64,000 bases of DNA from Ilumatobacteraceae bacterium (GTDB lineage Bacteria; Actinomycetota; Acidimicrobiia; Acidimicrobiales; Ilumatobacteraceae), in contig JAWPMO010000001.1 in assembly GCA_033344875.1 (NCBI GenBank), positions 4,179,595-4,243,594 on the forward strand, in the 5' to 3' direction. The notes under the pieces were generated by a model that worked only from the letters and a program-made list of their open reading frames with translations, was not told the DNA's origin and searched no databases. The position numbers and the translations under genes are program-made. This document shows positions 7,548 through 15,161 of the stretch, in pieces. Within the stretch, counting starts at the first letter, position 1; the number at the start of each line of letters is the position of its first letter.

Positions 7548-10115
7548 ATGGGTTGGCCACTCCTGTCGCGTCACAGGGAACTCGATCACGTCTGCAGATC
7601 GCTGGTGGGCGGCTCGGCGCTCGTCGTCCACGGACCGATCGGTGTCGGCAAGTCGACGCTGCTGTCCGAGGCGATCTCCCGGCTCGAACTGCCGAGCCGA
7701 TCGGTGATCTGGGCGCACGCCACGGACTCGACCGCGGCGATCCCGCTCAGCCCGTTCGCCGGCCTGCTCCCGGCGACACCGTCGGCCGACCCGACCGCGA
7801 TGCTCCGGTCGGTACTGGGCGAACTCGAGCGGCGCAGCGCTCGTGACGGCGTCATGGTGGCGATCGATGACGCCCACCTGCTCGACGATGCCTCACTGAA
7901 CCTGGTCGGGCTGCTCCTGACCCAGCCCTGGGCGCGGGTGGCCATGACCGTGCGCACGGGCGACGGTGCGAGTGCTGGGGTGCTGGCGATCACGCGGCAC
8001 CCCCGTGTCGAACGGGTGGAGCTGGGTCCGCTCGATCGAGCGGCGACCGCCGAGGTCCTGCGCGTCTCGCTCGGACCGGTCCATGCCGACCTCGAAGCCG
8101 AGCTGTGGCAGGCCACGCAGGGGAATCCGCTGCTGGTGCGAGAGTTGATCGAACATCCGGAGGGGCGGTTCGAACCGGACTCCGACGGGTACTGGACCCG
8201 CGTGGGCATGCTGGTGCCCCATCGGCTCACCGACCTCGTTCGTGAGCGGATGTCCCGGGTCGACGACGGCCGGCGAGCGGCGCTCGAGGTGGTCGCCGTC
8301 TCCGCGCCCGCTCCCTACGCGATCATCGAAGCGGCGCTGGGTCGCGACGTCCTCGCGTCGTTGGAGCACGACGGGCTCGTATCGGTGACCGGGTCGGGAG
8401 ACGACGCCACCGTACGCCCCGCGCACCCGATCCACGGCGAGATCCTGGTCGCGCACACGGCCGACCGACGGCGACGGGATGCCTACGGGCGCGTGGCCCG
8501 AGCCACTGCGGGATTCGACCACTTGATCGACCGGCTGCGGGTGGCCGTCTGGCAACTTCGCAGCGGCACGATCGACGACCCCGCCGTGGCGATCGCCGGA
8601 GCGTCGATCGCGCTCGGTCGCCACGACCCGGCGCTCGCCGAGGCCCTCCTCGAGCCGCTCCGCACGGAGCCGCCGTCACCCGACGTCGCGATTCCTCTCG
8701 GTCGGGCCATGGCGCTCCAGGGCCGACCCGCCGAGGCCGAGGCAGTCTTCGCCGCGTCGGTACCGTCCGACGACACCGTCGCGACGGAGCTCGCGTCCGC
8801 ACGGTCGTTCAACCTCGCTTTCGGGTTGGGGCGCGCCGATCTCGCGATCGAACACCTCGCGCTCGTCGCCGGGCAGGTCGCCGACGGCTCGCTGCGGAGT
8901 CGACTCGACGCCGAACGCGGCGTCGTCGCCGGCCTCACCGGTGACTTCCAGTTGGCGATCCAGGCCTCCGAGGCGGCGCTCGCGTCATCGGCGGGCGAAC
9001 GGACACGGACCTCGGCGTACGTGAGCCTCACGCTCGCCAACGCGATGCTCGGCCGGTGCGAGGGGTTCGACGATCTCGTGGCCGCCGGGGTGGAGTCCGC
9101 GTCGGCCACGCGCGACCAGCTGCCGTTCGCCCGGGCCCAGATGCTCATCATGCAGGCGCACGCGATGATGGCGGCGGGCCAGTTCGCCGACGCCGTGTCG
9201 CTCGTGTCCGACGAACTCGACTCGATGGACGCCGACGAGCCGACGCGCGCACCGTGGTTGGGCACGCTCGCCATCGCGCTCGCTCAGCAGGGGCGCATCC
9301 CTGCCGCGACCGAGGCCGCGCGCGCTGCGCACGAGGCGGCGCTCGTCGCCGATCCGTTCGCACTGGTCGATCAGGCGGCGACCATGGAGCGATGGTGTGA
9401 AGCGATCGCAGGTCGCCGGTCGACGCCTCCCGCGGGCGGCCCGAATCCCGACGTCCGTGTCGCGGTGTGGGCCGGACGAGCCGACGCATGGTCGATCGCC
9501 GCCGCCGGTGACCTCGACGACGCCTCGGAGCGAGCGGTCGCTGCCGGCTCGGTCGCCGTCGGTGCACAGCACCTCGCCTGGGGAGCGATGGCACTCCACG
9601 ACGCGGTGCGGTTCGATCGCCCCCACCTGGTGGTCGACGCGCTGGAGGCGGCGTCCGCGTCGTCGGGCGCAGGGTTCATCGGCTCGCTCGCCCGACACGC
9701 TCGCGCGCTGGCCGATCGTTCCGCCGAGGGGCTGGCGTCACTCGTCGAGACGTTCGGGCAGCACCGGTGCCCGCTACTCGCGGCCGAGGTCGCAGCGCAG
9801 CTCGGACGGCTCCTTCACGAGTGTGGTGAACCGATCGAAGCGGCTCGCGCGGCGGCGATCTCGATGACGTGGGAATCGCGCTGTGACGGCGCGGAAACGC
9901 CGGCGCTCCGAGCCAGACCGACGCTCGTGGGTGAACGCGAGTGGCAGGTCGCGGCCGAAGCCGCCGAGGGTTGGACGAGCCGCGAGATCGCGGAGCGTCA
10001 GTTCATCTCCGTCCGCACCGTCGACAACCACCTCGGATCGACGTACCGCAAGCTCGGGCTGGACGGGCGCGCCGACCTCGCCGACTACTTCGCGACCGAC
10101 CCCGACGACAGTTGA
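7548..10115 (+). CDS. LAL-type LuxR-family regulator (large ATP-binding)
   Basis: 855 residues from the ATG at 7548, chosen over GTG 7524 because TAAGGT sits 7 nt upstream. An N-terminal AAA/STAND ATPase has Walker A GPIGVGKST at 29-37 and Walker B VMVAIDDAHLL near 110-120. A long helical tetratricopeptide-like middle (about 330-780) follows. The C-terminal LuxR helix-turn-helix spans about 795-850, with REIAERQFISVRTVDNHL. LAL proteins are ligand- and ATP-dependent activators of the MalT type; the inducer cannot be read from sequence. It is the first backbone gene after the tRNA fragment, stands alone on the plus strand, and converges on the bfr operon. Codon use is typical of the high-GC right part. 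Confidence 0.88.
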   Translation: MGWPLLSRHRELDHVCRSLVGGSALVVHGPIGVGKSTLLSEAISRLELPSRSVIWAHATDSTAAIPLSPFAGLLPATPSADPTAMLRSVLGELERRSARDGVMVAIDDAHLLDDASLNLVGLLLTQPWARVAMTVRTGDGASAGVLAITRHPRVERVELGPLDRAATAEVLRVSLGPVHADLEAELWQATQGNPLLVRELIEHPEGRFEPDSDGYWTRVGMLVPHRLTDLVRERMSRVDDGRRAALEVVAVSAPAPYAIIEAALGRDVLASLEHDGLVSVTGSGDDATVRPAHPIHGEILVAHTADRRRRDAYGRVARATAGFDHLIDRLRVAVWQLRSGTIDDPAVAIAGASIALGRHDPALAEALLEPLRTEPPSPDVAIPLGRAMALQGRPAEAEAVFAASVPSDDTVATELASARSFNLAFGLGRADLAIEHLALVAGQVADGSLRSRLDAERGVVAGLTGDFQLAIQASEAALASSAGERTRTSAYVSLTLANAMLGRCEGFDDLVAAGVESASATRDQLPFARAQMLIMQAHAMMAAGQFADAVSLVSDELDSMDADEPTRAPWLGTLAIALAQQGRIPAATEAARAAHEAALVADPFALVDQAATMERWCEAIAGRRSTPPAGGPNPDVRVAVWAGRADAWSIAAAGDLDDASERAVAAGSVAVGAQHLAWGAMALHDAVRFDRPHLVVDALEAASASSGAGFIGSLARHARALADRSAEGLASLVETFGQHRCPLLAAEVAAQLGRLLHECGEPIEAARAAAISMTWESRCDGAETPALRARPTLVGEREWQVAAEAAEGWTSREIAERQFISVRTVDNHLGSTYRKLGLDGRADLADYFATDPDDS

Positions 10116-10170
10116 TCTCGAAGGACGCCGGCGACATCGGGTGATCGAACCTCTCGGGTGACGACCTGGG

Positions 10171-10641
10171 CTATTCGCGGATCTGGGACTGTGTGTACAG
10201 CTCGATGCCGATGTCGTCGATCATCGTGATCTGTGTGTCGATCCAGTCGAGGTGCGACTCCTCGCCGATGACGAGCCGTTCGAGCAGCTCGCGGGTGCCG
10301 GGGTCGCCCTCGTCGACCGCGAGCGCGACGCCGCGGCGGTAGCGGTCGATCGCATCGACCTCGAGCACGCGATCGACGTCGAGCTGCTCGCGAACGGTTT
10401 CACCGATGCGCACGCTGCCGAGCCGTTGCAGGTTCGGCATTCCGTCGAGGAGCAGGATCCGGTCGATCAGGAGTTCGGCGTCGCGCATCTCCTCGAACGA
10501 CTCCTCCCGATACTTCTTGGCGAGTCGTTGCCAGCCCCAGTTCTCGCAGAGCTTCGAATGGGCGAAATACTGGTTGATCGCCGTCAGTTCGGCGGTCAGG
10601 GCTTCGTTGAGGAACTCGAGCATCGCTGGGGAACCTTGCAT
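10171..10641 (-). CDS. bfr: Bacterioferritin with an altered ferroxidase ligand
   Basis: 156 residues, full length, stores iron in a 24-mer shell. Residue numbering matches the E. coli protein. Ferroxidase ligands E18, E51, E94, E127 and H130 are present and the heme-ligating M52 is kept, but position 54, normally His, is Asp (EMRDAE at 51-56). The gene lies 20 bp after bfd. TAGGTT lies 6 nt before its ATG, so it may also have its own leaderless promoter inside the operon. The start MQGSP matches the conserved family N-terminus. The C-terminus (LYTQSQIRE) is intact. Confidence 0.95.
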   Translation of the reverse strand: MQGSPAMLEFLNEALTAELTAINQYFAHSKLCENWGWQRLAKKYREESFEEMRDAELLIDRILLLDGMPNLQRLGSVRIGETVREQLDVDRVLEVDAIDRYRRGVALAVDEGDPGTRELLERLVIGEESHLDWIDTQITMIDDIGIELYTQSQIRE

Positions 10642-10647
10642 GAGGCG

Positions 10648-10653
10648 AACCTA
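10648..10653 (-). promoter_or_regulatory. -10 hexamer TAGGTT before bfr
   Basis: TAGGTT on the minus strand lies 6 nt before the bfr ATG (10641), within the bfd-bfr spacer. It could give a separate leaderless bfr transcript. Confidence 0.4.
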
Positions 10654-10661
10654 CCGGACGA

Positions 10662-10847
10662 TCAGGCGACCGCCAGACGGACCGGGGTGACCGATTCGTC
10701 GAGCACGCGCTGGATCGATTCGTGGCAGCCGCCGCATCGTCCGCCGGCGCCACAGCGGTCGGCGACCTCGACGCAGCTGCCCGCCCCCGCCATCACGGCG
10801 TTACGGACCGCCCGATCGGAGACTCGTTCGCAATGACAGATGATCAT
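10662..10847 (-). CDS. bfd: Bacterioferritin-associated ferredoxin
   Basis: 61 residues. A Fer2_BFD [2Fe-2S] domain with Cys4, Cys6 and a downstream C-x2-C pair (GGRCGGCHES, about residues 38-41). Bfd delivers electrons to bacterioferritin for iron release. The ATG at 10847 overlaps the stop of the upstream small gene (ATGA), and bfr follows 20 bp downstream, so the three genes form one unit. Length and cysteine spacing are normal. Confidence 0.92.
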   Translation of the reverse strand: MIICHCERVSDRAVRNAVMAGAGSCVEVADRCGAGGRCGGCHESIQRVLDESVTPVRLAVA

Positions 10848-11191
10848 CGCGCCGGGGTCCCGTCGAGTGCGAGGACGAGCGGCACGTGACGCAGGCCGAG
10901 GGCCACCGCGGTCGACACCGAGATGCGGCGAGTCGTCGGGGTCCGGTGGCCGGTTCCGTGGATCCACGCCGTCCAACCGGCATCGTCGTGCGGTTCGTGG
11001 ATCTCGACGTGATGCACCCGCTTGAGCGCTCGGGTCCATTTGGACGCCATCTCGAAGTCGGGTCGGGTATCGACGGTCCGTCGCCCGGCGGATGAGCACA
11101 GCTCGAATCGTGCCGGTGCGTCGCCGACGGCGACGGTGGCCCACGCTCGTGCGAGCGGTGCTGCGCTGGGCTGTTGACGCATCGAACTCAT
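10844..11191 (-). CDS. Conserved-looking small protein upstream of bfd, unknown function
   Basis: 115 residues with no domain I recognise. It is rich in His/Trp/Thr in the middle (KRVHHVEIHEPHDDAGWTAWIHGTGHRTPTTRRISVS) and ends hydrophobic (ALGLRHVPLVLALDG); there is no signal peptide. Start ATG 11191 has GGAAGAG upstream; an in-frame ATG at 11182 is an alternative. The stop overlaps the bfd start by 4 nt, which strongly supports it as real and translated with bfd-bfr. A role in iron storage or its control is inferred from position only. Confidence 0.7.
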   Translation of the reverse strand: MSSMRQQPSAAPLARAWATVAVGDAPARFELCSSAGRRTVDTRPDFEMASKWTRALKRVHHVEIHEPHDDAGWTAWIHGTGHRTPTTRRISVSTAVALGLRHVPLVLALDGTPAR

Positions 11192-11231
11192 CGGGGACTC
11201 TTCCGGTCGAACGGTAGGACGGGCTGGACAT

Positions 11232-11250
11232 GGATGTTAACCCGACCTAA
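11232..11250 (-). promoter_or_regulatory. Candidate DtxR/IdeR-type iron box
   Basis: Read on the minus strand, TTAGGTCGGGTTAACATCC matches the 19-bp DtxR/IdeR consensus (TTAGGTTAGSCTAACCTAA) at 13 positions, with the left half TTAGGT intact. It lies 41 bp upstream of the bfd-bfr operon start and just upstream of a TACCGT hexamer. Confidence 0.45.
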
Positions 11251-11328
11251 CGGGTCTCGGCAAGTCTAAAGATTGATAAGTTTGCCTGAACGGTGCGGCC
11301 AGCCATCGACAGGGCGTCCGGCGACCCG

Positions 11329-11334
11329 TACCGT
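11329..11334 (+). promoter_or_regulatory. -10 hexamer TACCGT, leaderless start
   Basis: TACCGT lies 7 nt before the ATG at 11342 of the DUF2277 gene. Confidence 0.45.
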
Positions 11335-11341
11335 GGTGCAC

Positions 11342-11602
11342 ATGTGCCGGAACATCACCACCCTGCGTGGACTCGAACCCTCCGCGACGCCCGACGAGAT
11401 CGAGGCGGCGGCGCGCCAATACGTCCGCAAGGTGAGCGGCGTCCAGAAGACCTCGGACTCGACAGCGGAGGCATTCGAGCGCGCGGTCGAGATCGTGACC
11501 GCGGCCACCGAGGAGCTGCTGACCTTGCTCCCTCCCCGCAAGGTGCCGCCGAAGTCCGAACCGCCATTGCGCAGGATCGCGCGAGCCAGGGCCGTCACGT
11601 AG
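11342..11602 (+). CDS. DUF2277 family protein
   Basis: 86 residues beginning MCRNITTL, the invariant N-terminus of DUF2277, which fixes the start at 11342 even though the frame is open further upstream. The core is helical (SATPDEIEAAARQYVRKVSG, then AFERAVEIVTAATEELL) and ends Arg-rich. The family resembles a small DNA- or RNA-binding helical protein, but no function is established. Transcribed alone toward a strong hairpin; TACCGT lies 7 nt upstream. Confidence 0.85.
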   Translation: MCRNITTLRGLEPSATPDEIEAAARQYVRKVSGVQKTSDSTAEAFERAVEIVTAATEELLTLLPPRKVPPKSEPPLRRIARARAVT

Positions 11603-11627
11603 CGATTGCCACGTCGCCCATGACGCG

Positions 11628-11664
11628 AACGAGCCCGGGGTGTCGATGACACCCCGGGCTCGTT
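11628..11664. terminator. Bidirectional hairpin terminator
   Basis: A perfect 17-bp stem (AACGAGCCCGGGGTGTC at 11628-11644, complement at 11648-11664) with a 3-nt loop GAT lies between the convergent DUF2277 gene and the lipoprotein gene at 11702. Its symmetry lets it serve both. Confidence 0.85.
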
Positions 11665-11701
11665 CCGTCACCTCGTCGAGATGAGCGTGTTGTGGTCCCG
11701 A

Positions 11702-13102
11702 TCAGCTCGTGGCGGCCACGACTGCGGTGGAGATGGCCAGCGCCGAGGACGGCATGTGCTGGGCAGCGTCACGCAGCAGGTCGAAGACCTGGCCGTCGCC
11801 GGCGACGAGGGAGTCGATCGTCGCGGTCAGGGTCGAGATGTGCATGTCCAGGTTCATGACCAGGGCGTCGGCGGGGAGCTCACCGGCGGTGATCTCCTCG
11901 AAGAACGCTCCGGCGGCCTGCTGGTAACCCGACAGGTCGGTGAGCGCCTGCTCCTTCATGGCGTCGTCGCCGGTGGCGGCGCCGAGTGTGTAGTCGACGA
12001 AGAAGCCGATGTGCTCACGCCACAGGCCGAGGAACGCCTCGGCGTTGTCCGGACCGGCAACGGAGCCGATGACCTCGGACAGAGCGACCGAGTTGGCGTC
12101 GAGCGTGGCAGCTGCGGCCTGCACGGCCGGGGCTTCCATGTCGCCGCCGGCTTCGACGGCCTGCTCGATGGTGATGCCGGCGAGGTAGACGTGCTCCTGG
12201 AGCAGGTTCGTCAGCACCGCGCGGGTCTCGGCCGGGCCGCTCGTGACGTCACCGGGGAACATCTCCGGGACGGCGTTCGAGATACCGGTCGACAGCAGGA
12301 GTGCTGCACCGAACATGTGCTGCGCTGCCTCGCGGAGGTTGTCGAACGCATCCGCCTCGCCGGCGACGACCGAGTCGATCGCTGCGGTCAGGGTGGCGAT
12401 GTGGCCGTCCAATCCGGCGATCAGGTTGTCGGCCTGGATCTCTCCGCCGGTGATCTCCTCGAAGAACGCGCCGGCGGCCTGCTGGTAGCCCGACAGGTCG
12501 GTGAGGGCCTGGTCGACCTTGGCCTGGTCATCGGTCGCCTTGCCGAGCGTGTAGTCGACGAAGAAGCCGATGTGCTCACGCCAGAGGCCCAGGAACGCTT
12601 CCCCGTTCTCCGGGCCGGCGACGCTGCCGACGGCTTCGCTCAGCGCCACGGTGTTCTCGTCGAGCGCTGCGATGGCGGCGCCGACCGTGGGGTCCTCGAG
12701 GTCGCCACCGGCGTCGACGGCGGTCTCGATCGTGATGCCGGCGAGGTAGACGTGCTCTTGCAGGAGGCTGGTCAGCCCGGCCCGCAGCGTCGAGGCGCCG
12801 TCGTCGGTCGTCGGAGCTGCATCGTCGGACATCTCGTCCGACGCATCGTCGGACATGTCATCCGACATGTCGTCGCTCATGTCGGACATCTCGTCGCTCA
12901 TGTCATCGGACATGTCGGACATCTCGTCGCTCATGTCATCGGACATGTCGTCGCTCATGTCGTTCGCGTCTTCGGTGACCTCGGCGGTCGCCTCGGTGGT
13001 GACCGGGTCGGCAACGGGGTCGTCGCCGTTGTCGCCACAGGCGGTGGCCACGAGGCTGAGAGCGGCAACAGAGGCCACGAGGTGCTTGGTGAGGGGTCGC
13101 AT
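11702..13102 (-). CDS. Lipoprotein with Met/Asp repeat and two copies of a His-bearing helical domain
   Basis: 466 residues. The lipoprotein signal has lipobox LVATAC (Cys22). Residues 49-94 are repeats of M-S-D-D/E that place Met every 3-4 residues among acids. Two homologous helical domains follow (about 103-275 and 290-462). Four His recur with an exact 187-residue offset: H117/H304 (LQEHVYLAG), H177/H364 (LWREHIGFFVDYT), H234/H421 and H262/H449. A buried four-helix metal site, ferritin- or hemerythrin-like, is an inference. Similar LWR-HIGFFVDYT segments occur in Firmicutes extracellular proteins often mislabelled copper amine oxidase. The next gene on the other side is a cupredoxin. Start ATG 13102 has AAAGGA upstream. 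Confidence 0.8.
   Translation of the reverse strand: MRPLTKHLVASVAALSLVATACGDNGDDPVADPVTTEATAEVTEDANDMSDDMSDDMSDEMSDMSDDMSDEMSDMSDDMSDDMSDDASDEMSDDAAPTTDDGASTLRAGLTSLLQEHVYLAGITIETAVDAGGDLEDPTVGAAIAALDENTVALSEAVGSVAGPENGEAFLGLWREHIGFFVDYTLGKATDDQAKVDQALTDLSGYQQAAGAFFEEITGGEIQADNLIAGLDGHIATLTAAIDSVVAGEADAFDNLREAAQHMFGAALLLSTGISNAVPEMFPGDVTSGPAETRAVLTNLLQEHVYLAGITIEQAVEAGGDMEAPAVQAAAATLDANSVALSEVIGSVAGPDNAEAFLGLWREHIGFFVDYTLGAATGDDAMKEQALTDLSGYQQAAGAFFEEITAGELPADALVMNLDMHISTLTATIDSLVAGDGQVFDLLRDAAQHMPSSALAISTAVVAATS
12821..12958 (-). repeat. Coding tandem repeat (Met-Ser-Asp-Asp/Glu)
   Basis: About 138 bp of short imperfect tandem units (12 bp with 9-bp variants) encode the MSDD/MSDE tract. 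Units are kept in frame. Slippage could change the length between strains. Confidence 0.85.
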
Positions 13103-13330
13103 TGGGTGGTTCCTTTCGGGGTGTGTTCACGGAGATGACCGCTTCAGCGGACCATCGACAGCTGATTCGGAACCCCCGACGGACCGGATTGGGCGGTGGT
13201 GACATTTTTCGGTTCGGCACGTGTCCGGAGCGTTCGGCGCCGGCCGGCCGGCAGCCGCCGCCCCGCACCCACCCTCGTTCGATCTCCGCACCGGTCCAAT
13301 CCGGCGGTCGGGGCAGGACGAACCACTGAC

Positions 13331-13726
13331 ATGAACCTTCGCTCCCTCCCCGTCATCGCTGTCGCACTGGTCACCCTCGGTGCCTGCGGGGCATCATCCG
13401 ACGACGTCACGACGGCCACGACCGCGAGCAGCGTTGCCGATGCTGCCGACGGCACCGCTGCCCCCACCGGCGAGAACGTCGTGACGATCTCCAGCTCTCG
13501 CTTCGACCGGTTGGAGCTGCGCATCGCCCCGGGAGAGACGGTCACGTTCGTCAACACCGATGCGTTCGATCACACGGTGACGTCCCGGGACGACTCGCCC
13601 GTCGAGTTCGACTCGGGCGATTTCGGTCAGGACGAGACGTTCGAGTTCACGTTCGACGAGCCGGGTGAGTACGCCTACTTCTGCCGCATCCACCCCACGA
13701 TGCGGGCGGTGGTGATCGTCGAATGA
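13331..13726 (+). CDS. Cupredoxin (plastocyanin/amicyanin-like) lipoprotein
   Basis: 131 residues. Lipobox VTLGAC puts the lipid on Cys19, followed by a Ser/Thr/Ala tether (21-48) and a single blue-copper domain. All four type 1 copper ligands are visible: H81 (AFDHTVTS), C118, H121 and M124 (YFCRIHPTMRA). It would be an electron carrier or copper-holding protein on the outer face of the membrane. The stop overlaps the sigma-factor start by 4 nt (ATGA), so it heads a cupredoxin-sigK-rskA unit. Start ATG 13331 is chosen because the signal peptide begins there. It is divergent from the Met-rich lipoprotein across 228 bp. Confidence 0.9.
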   Translation: MNLRSLPVIAVALVTLGACGASSDDVTTATTASSVADAADGTAAPTGENVVTISSSRFDRLELRIAPGETVTFVNTDAFDHTVTSRDDSPVEFDSGDFGQDETFEFTFDEPGEYAYFCRIHPTMRAVVIVE

Positions 13727-14391
13727 CCGCGATCATGTCGGTTCACGCCGCACCGTCCGGGTTCGGCCTGATCGAGCGTGTTGCCGCTCGGCGTCCCCGA
13801 CGTGGGACGATGGCGGGTATGACTTCTGGTGTCCCCGAACGGGACCTGGCCCGACCCGCGCTCAGCGCGATCGAACGCGCTGCATCCGGCGACCAAGCCG
13901 CCTTCGCCGAGTTCTACGACGAGGTCTCCCCCGTCGTGTTCGGCACCACCTTGAAAGTGCTGCGCAACCAGGCGATGGCCGAAGAGGTGACCCAAGACGT
14001 GTTCCTCGAGCTGTGGAAGCAGGCGCCTCGCTACGACCGCTCGAAGGGATCGCCGAAGGCGTGGGCGGCGACGATCGCACACCGGCGGGCCGTCGATCGC
14101 GTCCGCTCCGAGGAGTCGGCGCGAGCCCGCGACGAGGCCGACGCCAACCAGATCGTGGCCGAACACGACGTCGTCGTCGACGAGGTGACCGCCAACTTCG
14201 AGCGTGCGACCGTGGTCGCCGCGCTCGCCCGCCTGTCCGAGGCACAGCGCGAGGCGGTGAGTCTCGCGTTCTACGGCGGCCACACGTACCGCGAGGTCGC
14301 CGTCATGCTGGATGTACCGGAGGGCACGATCAAGACGCGAATACGCGACGGCCTCATCCGTCTCCGAGACCTCATGGGAGTCACGCCATGA
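13723..14391 (+). CDS. sigK: ECF sigma factor, SigK-like
   Basis: Up to 222 residues. Region 2 lies around AFAEFYDEVSPVVFGTTLKVL...AEEVTQDVFLELWKQAPRYD and region 4 around LARLSEAQREAVSLAFYGGHTYREVAVMLDVPEGTIKTRIRDGL. GSPKAWAATIAHRRAVDRVR is typical of the SigK (ECF19) group. GTIKTRI is the promoter -35-reading helix. The annotated ATG overlaps the cupredoxin stop; ATG 13810 or 13819 would give about 190 residues, closer to usual SigK length, so the start is unsettled. The gene overlaps rskA by 4 nt, the standard sigma/anti-sigma arrangement. Confidence 0.88.
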   Translation: MTAIMSVHAAPSGFGLIERVAARRPRRGTMAGMTSGVPERDLARPALSAIERAASGDQAAFAEFYDEVSPVVFGTTLKVLRNQAMAEEVTQDVFLELWKQAPRYDRSKGSPKAWAATIAHRRAVDRVRSEESARARDEADANQIVAEHDVVVDEVTANFERATVVAALARLSEAQREAVSLAFYGGHTYREVAVMLDVPEGTIKTRIRDGLIRLRDLMGVTP

Positions 14392-15122
14392 ACACCGACC
14401 TCCACTCCCTCGCCGCCGCCTATGCACTCGACGCCCTCGACGACGACGAGCGAGCAGCGTTCGAGGCACATCTCCCTTCGTGCGACACGTGTCCGGCGGA
14501 GTTGGCCGACTTCGCCGAGGTCGTGGGTGAACTGGCCGACACGACGAGCGTCGCCGCGCCGGCCCAGGTGCGTGAGCAGGTGCTCGCCCGGATCGACCGG
14601 ACCGAGCAGGTCTCCACGCCGTCGCCCTCGGCACCGTCCGCTCCGGTCGAGTCCGCCGCTGCCCCGATCGTCAGCCTCACCGAACGCCGACGCCGGAAGC
14701 TGTCGGTCGCGAACATGTTGACCGCAGCCGCCGCTGCCGTGCTCCTGATCGTGGGTGCGGTCGTCATGTCGGGCCAAGGCGGGGGGAGCGACTACGACGA
14801 CGTCGCATCGGCCTCTGATGCGATCGTCGCTCAGCTCGCCGGCGATCGTGGCACGGTCGACGTGGCCTACTCGGCCGAACTCGATCGGGTGGCGCTGCGT
14901 GGTGAGGGTCTCGATGACCTCGAGCCCGGCCTGCGTTACGCGCTCTGGGCGATCGCCGACGAGACGCCGATCCCGGCCGGCCTGTTCGACCCCGACGACG
15001 GAGCGATCGATGACGCCGTCGACCTCACCGACGTCGATGCGCAGGCATGGGGGATCACCATCGAGCCGGAGACGGGTTCCGACGTCCCGACCGGCGAGAT
15101 CCTGTACTACGCCGAGACCTGA
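14388..15122 (+). CDS. rskA: Membrane anti-sigma factor RskA
   Basis: 244 residues. The N-terminal cytoplasmic anti-sigma domain has the zinc motif H-x3-C-x2-C (AHLPSCDTC, about 28-36). One transmembrane helix lies near 108-125 (VANMLTAAAAAVLLIVGAVV). A C-terminal extracellular RskA domain follows (to residue 244, ending with the typical SDVPTGEILYYAE). It holds SigK inactive until regulated proteolysis. ATG overlaps the sigK stop (ATGA). The upstream cupredoxin suggests a redox- or copper-linked signal, as proposed for mycobacterial RskA; that link is inference. Confidence 0.92.
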   Translation: MNTDLHSLAAAYALDALDDDERAAFEAHLPSCDTCPAELADFAEVVGELADTTSVAAPAQVREQVLARIDRTEQVSTPSPSAPSAPVESAAAPIVSLTERRRRKLSVANMLTAAAAAVLLIVGAVVMSGQGGGSDYDDVASASDAIVAQLAGDRGTVDVAYSAELDRVALRGEGLDDLEPGLRYALWAIADETPIPAGLFDPDDGAIDDAVDLTDVDAQAWGITIEPETGSDVPTGEILYYAET

Positions 15123-15149
15123 CCCGTCGGCGCCGTCGCCCATGGGCGG

Positions 15150-15155
15150 TAACGT
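15150..15155 (+). promoter_or_regulatory. -10 hexamer TAACGT, leaderless start
   Basis: TAACGT lies 6 nt before the GTG at 15162 of betA. Confidence 0.45.
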
Positions 15156-15161
15156 CGCCGC

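Noticed and set aside
7291-7707. 138-codon frame across the tRNA fragment
   Set aside because: It reads through tRNA sequence (the familiar false translation of a T-arm) and into the start of the regulator gene in another frame.
12821-12958. Non-coding minisatellite or CRISPR
   Set aside because: Short units keep one reading frame inside a complete lipoprotein gene.
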